The notes under the pieces are model-generated. The model was not told the DNA's origin. It ran no database searches and was given only the letters and a program-made list of their open reading frames with translations. Positions 8,250 through 16,637 of a DNA stretch of 64,000 nucleotides are shown one piece after another. The stretch is from Natrinema thermotolerans DSM 11552 (GTDB taxonomy: Archaea; Halobacteriota; Halobacteria; Halobacteriales; Natrialbaceae). The DNA lies in NCBI GenBank assembly GCA_000337115.1, contig AOIR01000048.1, forward strand, positions 137,781 through 201,780, in the 5' to 3' direction. Both the position numbers and the translations under genes were made by a program. Each line of letters starts with the position of its first letter. Within the stretch, counting starts at the first letter, position 1.

Positions 8250-11200
8250 TCAGCACTCGCTCCAGCCACAGGACTCGCAGGTCTTGCAGCCTTCGGAGAA
8301 GTACAGCGACATCGAACCGCAGTCGGGACACTCCGGCGACTCGCCGGCCTCGATGAGGTCCTGGGTCGTGTCGTCGTCGTCCGCGGACGCGGCGGCCGCC
8401 CCGCCGTCGGTCTTCGGCCCGTCGTAGACCTCGGCGTCGGCCGACTCCTCAAGGGTCTGCTGTTTCGGATACGGCTTGTCGATCTCACCCTCGAGGTACC
8501 GGCGCATCGCGGTGCCGATGGCGTCCGGAATGGACTGAATCTGTTCGCCCTTGTCCCAGGCGACTTTCGGCGACCGGGTCCCACAGAGTTCGTCGACGAT
8601 CTCCTCGGGGTCGACACCGGAGCGCAGCGAAGTCGAGATGACCTTCGCCAGCGCCTCGGTGAAGGAGTTGGTGAAGCCGCCCGAATGGCCGATGTTGGCG
8701 AACAGCTCGAACGGCTGGCCGGTCTCGGGATCCTCGTTGATCGTCACGTAGATCTTCCCGTAGCCGGTGTCGATGCGCTGGCTGACACCCTGCAGGGCGT
8801 CGGGCCGCTCGCGCTTCTCGGTGAAGTCGACCTGGACGGGCTCGCCGTCCTCGTCGAGGAGTCCGCCGACGTCCGCCTCGAGGACGTCCTGGACTTCCTC
8901 GCTCTCGAGGAACGCCGTTAGGCCGCCGAAGATCTCGTCGATCTGCTCGACGAGGGCCTGTGCGGCCTCGGTCTCGTCGGCGAAGTCGGCGTTGTCGGCG
9001 CGGGTGGTCAGCACCTGCTTGCTGCGGGTGCCGTCGCGGTAGTAGGTGACGCCCTTGCCGCCGTGTTCGTAGATGTACTCGAACACGTCCTTGGCGTCCT
9101 CGAGCGTGGAGTCGTTTGGCGCGTTGACCGTCTTCGAGATCGCGGAGTCGACACCTTCCTGACAGGCGACCTGGACGCCGGCGTGTTCCTTCGCCGAGAG
9201 ATCGCCGGTCGTGACGAACAGTTCGCCGATGGCGTCGGGCACCGTCGAGAGTCCCTCGACCCCGTCGAACTGGTTGGTGGCCATCTGCTCTTTGGCCTCT
9301 TCTTTGACCGCGTCGACGTCGATGTCGTTGTCCTCGAGAACGCGGAGGAAGTAATCGTCGAACTCGACCAACATCTCGTCGCCCTGGACGTCGTCGGAGA
9401 CGTTCTTGTAGTAGGCGACGTTGTAGATCGGCTCACAGCCGCCGGTGGTGTTGCCGACCATCGAGGTCGTGCCGGTCGGTGCGATGGTCGTCGTGTTGTG
9501 GTTCCGGATGGCGAAGCCGTCTTCCCAGTCGTCGGCGTCGAGGCCGGTCTGCTTCTCGAACCACTCGCGGTACTCGGTCGGGTTCGCGTACTTCGATTTG
9601 TTCCACTCGTCGAAGCTGCCCCGTTCTTCGGCGAGTTCGTGGGAGGTCCACTTCGAGGTGTGGTTAATGTGGCGCATCAGCTGGCGCGCGACCTCGTTAG
9701 AGGTTTCGCTGCCGTACTCCATGCCGAGCTGGATGTACAGCTGTGCCAGGCCCATGATGCCCAGGCCGATCTTGCGCATCTCCCGGACCTTCTGCTCGAT
9801 CTTCTCGACTGGGAAGTCGCTCATCGTGACGACGTTCTCGAGGAACCGGGTGCCCATCTCGATGCGGCGGTCGAACTCCTCGAAGTCGATCGCCTCCTCG
9901 AGGAAGGCATCGACGGCCTCGGCTCGCGACTCGTACTCGTCGCCGTGGTCGTCGTACCAGACGCGCCAGTCGGGGGCCTCCAGATCGGCGAGCGTCGAGA
10001 GGTTGATGTGCCCGAGGTTACAGGCCTCGTACTCCTCTAAGGGCTGCTCGCCGCAGGGGTTGGTCGCGAGGATGCGGTGGTCGGGGTGTTTCTCGACGTC
10101 GAAGGAGTGCTGTTTGTTGATCCGCTCGAGGTAGACGACGCCGGGTTCGCCGTTCTCGTGGGCACCCTCGACGATGTCGTCCCAGAGTTCTTCGGCCGGG
10201 ATCGACAGCTCTTCGCCGACCTCGACGTGGTCGCCGAGGCCGAACATCTCGTAGAGTTCCTTCGTCTCGGCCGTGGCGATGTGGGGTTCGCCCGTTCGGG
10301 GGTTGGTGAACGTGAACTCCTCGCCGTTCTTGACGGCGTCCATGAAGTCGTCGGTGATGCCGACGGAGATGTTGAAGTTCGAGAGGTGGCCCTCGACCGC
10401 GTTCCGGAGGTGCTTGGGGACCCGCCCGTCGTCGTCGATGAGTTCGCGGGCCTCCTCGAGGGCATCCTGGAAGGAGGTGTGCGTGTAGTCGTCGGGGTCG
10501 TTCAGCCGCAGCGTCTCGGCCAGCGAGACGTCCTTGTTCTTGGCGTGGATGAACTGGATGACGTCCGGGTGGGAGACGCGCATGACGCCCATCTGTGCGC
10601 CGCGGCGAGCGCCGCCCTGGGCGATCGTCTCGCACATCTGGTCGTACGTACGCATGAACGTGATCGGGCCACTGGCGATGCCGCCGGTCGAGCCGACCGC
10701 GTCGCCGTAGGGCCGGAGCCGCCAGAAGGCATAGCCCATCCCGCCGCCGCTCTGGAAGACCTGTGCGGCTTCCTTGGCGGTCTGGTGGATATCGTCGATG
10801 TCGTCCTCGGGGGAGTCGACGAAACACGCCGAGAGCTGCTGGAGTTCGTCACCGGCGTTCATCAGGGTCGGCGAGTTCGGCATGAAATCCAGGTTTTCCA
10901 TCATGCCCTGGAACTCGTCGGCGATGTCCTCGACGTGGTCGCGGATCTCGTCGGGGAGTTCGGGGACGACGGTGTCGTAGGCGAACTTGTTGACGTTGTA
11001 GATAGACAGCGTAGCTTCGGCATCGTCCTCGGCGGTGGTGCCCGCGCCGAACACGTCCGCGGCGAGTTCGTCCCGTCGCGGGTGGTCGGGCTTGAGCTGG
11101 TCGGGCGTAACCGTAATCTCAGTATCGCGGTTTTCGGCTTCGTAGACGGCCTCGGCCAGCGCGATGTTCTTGCCGACGCGGTCGAAGAGATCCTCCTGGG

Positions 11201-11354
11201 CCTCGATGAGGTTGCCGTCGGCGTTCTTGCGGAGATAGCGGGCCGGCAGAATGTCGTGATAGGCGTTGTCGGTCAACCGCTCCTCGAGGGTTTCCCCCTC
11301 GGTGCGCTTGATCGGGAGCGTCAACTCTTCCGCGGAGAGCTCGGCGTCGCTCAT
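8250..11354 (-). CDS. nrdJ: Adenosylcobalamin-dependent (class II) ribonucleotide reductase
   Basis: 1034-residue reductase that makes deoxyribonucleotides using adenosylcobalamin as radical source. The catalytic core contains PNSPTLMNAG and LSACFVDSP (first active-site Cys), the loop NPCGEQPLEEYEACNLGHIN with the radical-bearing Cys and catalytic Asn and Glu, and APTGTTSMVGNTTGGCEP. The C-terminal tail carries two CxxC pairs (CPDCG and CKTCESCGW) of the type that shuttles electrons to the active site. The last 150 or so residues before the tail match the NrdJ-specific region (GRSGG-like IGHSGGF). The size is in the range of large archaeal and bacterial NrdJ. It is monocistronic, with a leader of about 80 nt. 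Confidence 0.96.
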   Translation of the reverse strand: MSDAELSAEELTLPIKRTEGETLEERLTDNAYHDILPARYLRKNADGNLIEAQEDLFDRVGKNIALAEAVYEAENRDTEITVTPDQLKPDHPRRDELAADVFGAGTTAEDDAEATLSIYNVNKFAYDTVVPELPDEIRDHVEDIADEFQGMMENLDFMPNSPTLMNAGDELQQLSACFVDSPEDDIDDIHQTAKEAAQVFQSGGGMGYAFWRLRPYGDAVGSTGGIASGPITFMRTYDQMCETIAQGGARRGAQMGVMRVSHPDVIQFIHAKNKDVSLAETLRLNDPDDYTHTSFQDALEEARELIDDDGRVPKHLRNAVEGHLSNFNISVGITDDFMDAVKNGEEFTFTNPRTGEPHIATAETKELYEMFGLGDHVEVGEELSIPAEELWDDIVEGAHENGEPGVVYLERINKQHSFDVEKHPDHRILATNPCGEQPLEEYEACNLGHINLSTLADLEAPDWRVWYDDHGDEYESRAEAVDAFLEEAIDFEEFDRRIEMGTRFLENVVTMSDFPVEKIEQKVREMRKIGLGIMGLAQLYIQLGMEYGSETSNEVARQLMRHINHTSKWTSHELAEERGSFDEWNKSKYANPTEYREWFEKQTGLDADDWEDGFAIRNHNTTTIAPTGTTSMVGNTTGGCEPIYNVAYYKNVSDDVQGDEMLVEFDDYFLRVLEDNDIDVDAVKEEAKEQMATNQFDGVEGLSTVPDAIGELFVTTGDLSAKEHAGVQVACQEGVDSAISKTVNAPNDSTLEDAKDVFEYIYEHGGKGVTYYRDGTRSKQVLTTRADNADFADETEAAQALVEQIDEIFGGLTAFLESEEVQDVLEADVGGLLDEDGEPVQVDFTEKRERPDALQGVSQRIDTGYGKIYVTINEDPETGQPFELFANIGHSGGFTNSFTEALAKVISTSLRSGVDPEEIVDELCGTRSPKVAWDKGEQIQSIPDAIGTAMRRYLEGEIDKPYPKQQTLEESADAEVYDGPKTDGGAAAASADDDDTTQDLIEAGESPECPDCGSMSLYFSEGCKTCESCGWSEC

Positions 11355-11458
11355 GCGCGCGTCACCTCGTCGCTACCTCGCTGCAGTACGTCGATCGTGG
11401 CGTGGGTCCGGGTCCTGACTTGCATCATTCGTGACGAAGGTTCGGTATTCATCCATCC

Positions 11459-11471
11459 ATCATAAAACGTG
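11459..11471 (-). promoter_or_regulatory. TATA element for nrdJ
   Basis: The minus strand reads ACGTTTTATGATG, about 110 bases before the nrdJ ATG at 11354. Transcription from here would give a leader of roughly 80 nt. Confidence 0.45.
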
Positions 11472-11499
11472 GTGTTGTAGTCCTACCGTTCTTGTAGTA

Positions 11500-11517
11500 A
11501 TACAAATTAGGTTGTAT
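11500..11517. promoter_or_regulatory. Palindrome upstream of nrdJ promoter
   Basis: Perfect inverted repeat ATACAA-N6-TTGTAT. It lies about 30 bases upstream of the nrdJ TATA element, where activators or repressors usually bind. It is loosely like an NrdR box (half-sites rich in ACA/TGT), but it does not match the known 16-base form, so the regulator is unknown. Confidence 0.4.
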
Positions 11518-11793
11518 AGATGTCTCTGTCACCTTGTCGTGTTCGGTCAGCAGACGACCGGTGAAACGGCCGCTGCCGTGGTCGCTCGAACCTACGTGGC
11601 CGACCGTCTTAACCATTTTCAGACCGGACTGAAAGTGACTGTCTGCGACGTGATCACGGTTCCCTCCGGTGGTTTTCTCTTTCATGGCCTCACAGTCCGA
11701 CGCGCCGAACGATCGCTCGAGCGAGTCAGTCATCGGCGACTGGCAGTCACGACTTCCAGAAAGATTACGTCCCTCCAGTGCGGGGGGTCGTAC

Positions 11794-11985
11794 ATGATCG
11801 AAGCACTGACTTCGGGACCGACGATCCTCCTGGTCCTGGCGGCGCTTGCCGCATTCGCCGTCGCCGTCGTCGCGATCAAGATCGCAATCAAACTGGCCGT
11901 CCGTATCGGCATCGTCGCCGCCGTCGTGCTGGCGGCGCTGTACGCCACCGGCTTCACCGACCTGGGCTTCCTCCCGTTCTTCTGA
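11794..11985 (+). CDS. Small membrane protein, 63 residues
   Basis: Almost wholly hydrophobic small protein with two transmembrane stretches (about residues 10-30 and 33-55) separated by basic residues (IKIAIKLAVR). It ends with an aromatic tail (LGFLPFF). I see no known family. The ATG at 11794 begins right before the first hydrophobic helix; the longer reading upstream lacks sense. A weak AT element (AAAGATTACG) about 28 nt upstream is compatible with a leaderless message. It is convergent with trpG. Confidence 0.65.
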   Translation: MIEALTSGPTILLVLAALAAFAVAVVAIKIAIKLAVRIGIVAAVVLAALYATGFTDLGFLPFF

Positions 11986-12006
11986 GACGCCCCCTTTTCG
12001 CCGCCC

Positions 12007-12654
12007 TCACTCCTTCGCGAACGCGAGGAAGTTCTCGATCACGTCGTGCCCGACGGCCGTGAGGACGCTCTCGGGGTGGAACTGCACGCACTCGAGGGGG
12101 TATTCCGCGTGGCGCACGCCCATGACGAGCGTCTCCGAGCCGTGTTCCGCGGTCGCCGTCACGTCGAGACAGTCCGGCACGTCGGTCGCGACCAGCGAGT
12201 GGTACCTGCCCGCGCGGAATCCCTTCTCTAAGCCCGCAAAGACGCCCTCACCGTCGTGATCGACCGCGGAGGCTTTGCCGTGGATCGGCTCCGGCGCGCG
12301 GCCGACGCTGCCGCCGTACTCGTAGACGGCGGCCTCGAGGCCGAGACAGACCCCCAGGGTCGGTACCTCGGGGCTGATCTCCCGGAGAACGTTCATCGTG
12401 ATGCCGACGTCGCGGTCGTTCTTCGGATGCCCGGGGCCGGGGCTGATGACGATCGCGTCGGGGTCGACCGCGCGGACGTCCGCGAGCGACGCGGTGTTTT
12501 TCAGAACTGCGGTCTCGGTGCCGGCCTGCTGGCTGACGTACTCGACGAGGTTGTAGGTGAAAGAGTCGTAGTTGTCGACGAACAGCACCGTCAGCGGCTC
12601 CGTCTCGCTGTCGCGGCCCGCCGCGTCGCGGTCGTCCGCCGCCGTCGCGCTCAT
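12007..12654 (-). CDS. trpG: Anthranilate synthase component II (glutamine amidotransferase)
   Basis: 215-residue class I glutamine amidotransferase that supplies ammonia to TrpE for anthranilate synthesis. The domain starts with VLFVDNYDSFTYNLVEY; SPGPGHP forms the oxyanion region, the nucleophile lies in GVCLGLEA (family GVCLGHQ), and QFHPES carries the His and Glu of the triad. The first 20 or so residues are an acidic extension. The ATG at 12654 overlaps the trpE stop (ATGA), so trpG is the last gene of trpDFEG. Confidence 0.93.
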   Translation of the reverse strand: MSATAADDRDAAGRDSETEPLTVLFVDNYDSFTYNLVEYVSQQAGTETAVLKNTASLADVRAVDPDAIVISPGPGHPKNDRDVGITMNVLREISPEVPTLGVCLGLEAAVYEYGGSVGRAPEPIHGKASAVDHDGEGVFAGLEKGFRAGRYHSLVATDVPDCLDVTATAEHGSETLVMGVRHAEYPLECVQFHPESVLTAVGHDVIENFLAFAKE

Positions 12655-14333
12655 CGGCTCACCTCCGGCGTCGCGTCGGGTTCGCCGTCCGACGGCGGCT
12701 CCGCGGCGGGCAGTTCGATCGCCTCGAGGGCCGCGAGGACGCCGCCCATCTTCTGTTCGGTCTCCTCGTACTCGGCGGCGGGGTCGCTGTCGGCGACCAG
12801 TCCCGCGCCCGCCTGCACGGTGATTCGATCCCGCTCGTCCGCGGTTTCCACGGTCGCCGTCCGAATCACGATCGCGAAGTCCGCGTCGCCGGACCACGAG
12901 TAGTAGCCGACGCCGCCGCCGTAGAGCCCGCGGGGCTCGGACTCGAGGTCGTCGATGATCTCCATCGCGCGGACCTTCGGCGCGCCAGAGAGCGTCCCGG
13001 CGGGGAACGAGGCCCGCGTCGCGTCGAACGCGTCCGTGTCCGCGGCGAGCCGGCCGGTCACCGTCGACTCGATGTGCTGGACGTGGCTGTACTTGAGGAC
13101 GTTCATGAACTCGTCGACGCGGACCGAGCCCGGTTCCGAGACGCGGCGCACGTCGTTGCGCGCGAGGTCGACCAGCATCGTGTGTTCGGCGCGTTCCTTG
13201 CCGTCGGCCAGCATCTCCCCCGCGAGCCGGCGGTCCTCGACGGGGCTCGAGCCCCGGTCGCAGGTGCCGGCGATGGGGTTCGACATGACCTCGCGACCGC
13301 GCACCGAGAGCAGGGTCTCGGGACTGGCCCCGACGACGGTCAGATCGTCGTGGTCGAGCAGATACATGTACGGCGAGGGGTTGACCTCGCGCATCGCCTC
13401 GTAGAAGCCGAGCGGATCGATGTCACCGTAGAGTTCCCGCGTGCGGGAGATCACGCCCTGATAGATATCGCCGTCGAGGACGTGTTCCTTGGCCGCACGG
13501 ACGCTGTCCTCGTAGGCGGCTTTCGGCCCGGCGACCTCCTCGTCGCGGACGAAGCCGCCGGTCTCGGGCGGTTCGGCCGCACACAGCGTCGCCGCCACCT
13601 CGTCGGCCTCCGCGACGAGCGCGTCGTAGACCGCATCGGGATCGTCGTCGGCCTCGAGAACGGGCGTACAGACCAGCGAGATCGTCCCGTCGCGCTCGTC
13701 GAAGGTCAGGGTCTTCGTCGTCAGGAGGAACTGCGCGTCCGGGAACCGCGAATCGGGCCGGTCGTAGCCGACTTCCTCGAGCCAGAGGTCGTAGACGGCC
13801 TCGTAGGCCAGGAAGCCGACCAGCCCGCCCTCGAGATGCTGGCGGTCGTGATCGGGCACGTTCTCGAGGCGAACGTCGGGCATCGCGGCCCGGAGCGCGT
13901 CGACGGTGTCGCCCTCGGCGTCGGTGTCGATGGCAGCGAGCGGTGCCTCGTCGGTCAGGGCCTCCACGGTCGCCTCGCCGGATTCGACCGTCACGACGGC
14001 CTCGGGGTCGTAGCCGACGTAGGAGTAGCGCGCGTGGCGCTCGGCGTCGGCGGAACTCGGCCGGAACGCACCGTCGGGATCGCTCGAGGCGGTCTTCCCC
14101 GCGCTCTCGAGGAGGAAGGCGTAGGGTGAGCGTTCCCGGTCGCTCGCCTCGGAGCGGCCGGTGAGCGCGGCGTAGGCCGCGAGCGGCGTCGTCTCGCCCT
14201 CGAGGGTCGCGACGGTCCGGACGACTGCCGGTCGGTCGTCCCGGTCGGCACTCGAGCCGGCGTATTCACAGAACGCCTCCCGATCGAGATCGAACGAGAA
14301 CCGGTCGGTGGGGGTGGGTTTGGGATCGGGCAT
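12651..14333 (-). CDS. trpE: Anthranilate synthase component I
   Basis: 560-residue chorismate-binding subunit that converts chorismate and ammonia (from TrpG) to anthranilate, the first committed step to tryptophan. The C-terminal chorismate-binding domain has the expected blocks: NPSPYMYLLDH, GASPETLL, PIAGTCDRG, DLARNDVRRV and YYSWSGDADFAIVIRT. The N-terminal domain would carry the tryptophan feedback site. I chose the ATG at 14333; a GTG at 14342 overlapping the trpF stop is an alternative. It is translated right after trpF with almost no gap. Confidence 0.93.
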   Translation of the reverse strand: MPDPKPTPTDRFSFDLDREAFCEYAGSSADRDDRPAVVRTVATLEGETTPLAAYAALTGRSEASDRERSPYAFLLESAGKTASSDPDGAFRPSSADAERHARYSYVGYDPEAVVTVESGEATVEALTDEAPLAAIDTDAEGDTVDALRAAMPDVRLENVPDHDRQHLEGGLVGFLAYEAVYDLWLEEVGYDRPDSRFPDAQFLLTTKTLTFDERDGTISLVCTPVLEADDDPDAVYDALVAEADEVAATLCAAEPPETGGFVRDEEVAGPKAAYEDSVRAAKEHVLDGDIYQGVISRTRELYGDIDPLGFYEAMREVNPSPYMYLLDHDDLTVVGASPETLLSVRGREVMSNPIAGTCDRGSSPVEDRRLAGEMLADGKERAEHTMLVDLARNDVRRVSEPGSVRVDEFMNVLKYSHVQHIESTVTGRLAADTDAFDATRASFPAGTLSGAPKVRAMEIIDDLESEPRGLYGGGVGYYSWSGDADFAIVIRTATVETADERDRITVQAGAGLVADSDPAAEYEETEQKMGGVLAALEAIELPAAEPPSDGEPDATPEVSR

Positions 14334-14338
14334 GGGAG

Positions 14339-14995
14339 TCACGCGTCGGGCTCCGCCCGCTTGCGGGCGGTCTTGGCTCGGTCGACGAACGAGCGAACGG
14401 CCTCGTGGTCCTTGACCCCGCCACGCTCCTCGACGCCGCTGGCGACGTCGACGGCGAAGGGCGCGACGGTCCGGACCGCGTCGCCGACGTTCTCGGGGGT
14501 GAGCCCTCCGGCGAGGATCAGTGGCGACTCGAGGTCGGCCGTGGCGGTGTGGGTCCGGTCCCAGTCGTGGGTGCGGCCGGTCCCACCGCCGCCCTCGGCG
14601 CTGCCCGTGTCGACGAGCAGTCCGTCGACGATCTCGTCGTAGGTCTCGGCGGTCGCGGCGTCGTCGGCGTCGACCGCGAGCAGCAGTTCCGCCTCGAGGT
14701 TCGCGCGCAGGTACGCGAGGTCGCCGGGTCGAATGTCGCTGTGGATCTGGATCGCGTCGGGCTCGATCTCCTCGACCAGTTCGATCGCGTCCGCCGGCCC
14801 GTCGGGCATCGTCACGAGGACGCTCGTGACGAACGGCGGGGTCGCCGCCGCCAGCGCCGTCGCCCGCTCGATCGAGACCTCACGGGGCGTGTCGACCGAG
14901 ACGTCACAGATGATGCCGACGGCGTCCGCGCCCGCGTCGATCGCCGCCTCGAGGTCGGTCTCATCAGTCAGGCCGCAGATCTTGACCCGGGTCAT
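14339..14995 (-). CDS. trpF: Phosphoribosylanthranilate isomerase
   Basis: 218-residue TIM-barrel enzyme of the tryptophan pathway (Amadori rearrangement of phosphoribosylanthranilate to CdRP). The start MTRVKICGLTDETDLEAA is diagnostic, with the catalytic Cys in KICG. DAIQIHS, the LILAGGLTPENV phosphate loop and VDVASGVEERGGVKD at the C-terminus complete the family pattern. The ATG overlaps the trpD stop (14992-14995), so the two are translationally coupled. Confidence 0.93.
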   Translation of the reverse strand: MTRVKICGLTDETDLEAAIDAGADAVGIICDVSVDTPREVSIERATALAAATPPFVTSVLVTMPDGPADAIELVEEIEPDAIQIHSDIRPGDLAYLRANLEAELLLAVDADDAATAETYDEIVDGLLVDTGSAEGGGGTGRTHDWDRTHTATADLESPLILAGGLTPENVGDAVRTVAPFAVDVASGVEERGGVKDHEAVRSFVDRAKTARKRAEPDA

Positions 14996-16011
14996 CGGTC
15001 CCCGGTCGGCTGGGCCGTGACGCCGCGTAACTGGTCGAGTTTCTCGGCGGCCGCGCCCGACTCGATGGCCTCGCGGGCCGCGTCCGCGCCGGCCTCGAGC
15101 GAGTCGGTCTCGCCGGCGACGTAGATCGCCGCGCCCGCGTTCGCGAGGATGACGTCGCGTTTCGCGCCGGTCACGTCGCCCTCGACGATCCCACGCATGT
15201 CCGCGGCGTTTTCCTCGGGCGAGCCGCCCGAAATGTCCGCGATGTCGTGTTCAGCGAGGCCGAGATCGGCCGGCTCGAGGGTGTACTCCTCGACCGACTC
15301 GCCGTCGACCTCTGCGACTCGGGTCTCGCCGTGGATCCCGATCTCGTCGGTGCCCGCGCCGTGGACGACCAGCGCGCGCTCGACGTCCATTCGGGCGAGG
15401 GCGTCCGCGAGGACCGGAACGAGGTCGGGATCGTAGACGCCGACGACCTGTGCGTCCGCGCCTGCGGGGTTGGTCAGCGGCCCGAGGACGTTGAAGATCG
15501 TCCGCATCCCCAGTTCCTTGCGTGGACCGATGACGGCCTTCATCGCCGGGTGGAAGACCGGCGCGAGCATGAACCCGATACCGTCCTCCTCGATGGCTTC
15601 TTCGACGGCCGGGGGCTCGGCCTCGACGTCGACGCCGACTTCCTCCAGGACGTCCGCGCTGCCCGACGAGGAGGAGACGGAGTAGTTGCCGTGCTTGGCG
15701 ACCGGAACCCCGGCCCCGCCGGCGACGATCGCGCTCGTCGTCGAGACGTTGATCGTGTCGTAGTCGTCCCCGCCGGTGCCACAGGTATCGACCAGCGGCG
15801 CCCGGTCCGGCGAGATCGTTCGGGCCGCATCACGCATCCCCTCCGCGAAGCCGGCGATCTCGGCTTCGGTCTCGCCTTTCGCTCGCAGCGCAGCCAGCAG
15901 CGCGCCGATCTGTGCCTCCGTCGCGTCCTCGAAAACGGCCGTCGAGGCCGCTCGAGCGTCCGCTTGCGTGAGATCCTGCCCGTCCGTGACTCGTTCGACG
16001 TAGTCCTGCAT
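14992..16011 (-). CDS. trpD: Anthranilate phosphoribosyltransferase
   Basis: 339-residue transferase that joins anthranilate to PRPP, first gene of the trpDFEG operon. The PRPP-binding run DTCGTGGDDYDTINVST and KHGNYSVSSSSGSADVLE are typical of TrpD, as are GPLTNPAGADAQVVGVY and VVHGAGTDEIG. The ATG at 16011 follows a possible promoter with TTAA at about 16068 on the minus strand, so the message would have a short leader. Longer upstream readings run into this AT-rich segment and were rejected. Confidence 0.93.
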   Translation of the reverse strand: MQDYVERVTDGQDLTQADARAASTAVFEDATEAQIGALLAALRAKGETEAEIAGFAEGMRDAARTISPDRAPLVDTCGTGGDDYDTINVSTTSAIVAGGAGVPVAKHGNYSVSSSSGSADVLEEVGVDVEAEPPAVEEAIEEDGIGFMLAPVFHPAMKAVIGPRKELGMRTIFNVLGPLTNPAGADAQVVGVYDPDLVPVLADALARMDVERALVVHGAGTDEIGIHGETRVAEVDGESVEEYTLEPADLGLAEHDIADISGGSPEENAADMRGIVEGDVTGAKRDVILANAGAAIYVAGETDSLEAGADAAREAIESGAAAEKLDQLRGVTAQPTGDR

Positions 16012-16195
16012 AGTGAACACCAATGTACGTAGTTGTCTTGTAATGCTCAAATCAGTACATCGACTTAAGCGTGTCGCCCGGCCGCGTGCGGACGAGTCGC
16101 GTACGGCGGTCGATTCGAAACCTTCAATTAGTGTGCCCGGCAACGATTGAGTGCAGCGGACGTGGCGACGCAGGCCACGGACGAAGGTCGAACCA

Positions 16196-16270
16196 GGGTT
16201 GGTGGTCTAGTCTGGTTACGACACCTCCTTGACATGGAGGAGGCCGGCAGTTCAAATCTGCTCCAACCCA
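16196..16270 (+). tRNA. tRNA-Val(GAC)
   Basis: 75-nt tRNA. The acceptor arms GGGTTGG and CCAACCC pair fully, followed by discriminator A. The anticodon stem CCTCC/GGAGG encloses TTGACAT with anticodon GAC. The T arm is GGCAGTTCAAATCTGCT. No intron is seen. Its 3' half is the source of the degenerate copies just downstream. Confidence 0.95.
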
Positions 16271-16637
16271 TTTTTCGAGCGACAAATCGTGAGGAGCTGA
16301 GCGACGAGCGCGTCGCTCGAACGATTGGTACGGGCAGATTGAACGAAGCGAGCCGCAGCGCCCGAACGTAGTGAGGGCGACCGTCTCGACGTGGTTCAAA
16401 TCTGCTCTACCCCCACTTCTACGGCTCGAGCGCTGGTTGCGACCGAACTCGATATCGCGTCGAGGTAGTCGTCCGCGATTTCGACTGGCGGGACCCGCCG
16501 CTCGAGGCGTCGTTCTCGAGAAGCAGTTGATTTCGAAGAGCCGACGCGATCCGACCCCTAGACGGGCGATCCCGTCGGAAGTCCGCGTCTTCCGTCGGGC
16601 AGAATCGCCATCGAAGGCGTCGCTTTCGTCGCGGTGC
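16271..16637. repeat. Region with degenerate copies of the tRNA-Val 3' end
   Basis: A direct 14-base copy of the T arm and acceptor (GTTCAAATCTGCTC) lies at 16394-16407, matching 16250-16263 in the tRNA, and goes on as TACCCCCA, a near match to the tRNA end. An inverted, one-base-shorter copy (GCAGATTGAAC) lies at 16334-16344. Between them is a palindrome near 16296-16318 (GAGCGACGAGCGCGTCGCTC). Such duplicated tRNA ends mark past integrase activity (att scars) or repeated partial recombination. No integrase gene is present here. The rest of the stretch, to 16637, holds no gene that I can support. Confidence 0.6.

Larger units (their letters stand above)
11355..11793. other. Intergenic region between nrdJ and a small membrane protein gene
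   Basis: About 440 bases holding the nrdJ promoter and the palindrome at 11500-11517. ORFs across it (for example on the minus strand at 11449-11733) read through the promoter and have no family features, so I leave them out. Confidence 0.6.

Noticed and set aside
11449-11733. 94-residue minus-strand ORF upstream of nrdJ
   Set aside because: It would read through the nrdJ promoter region and the palindrome, and the product looks random.
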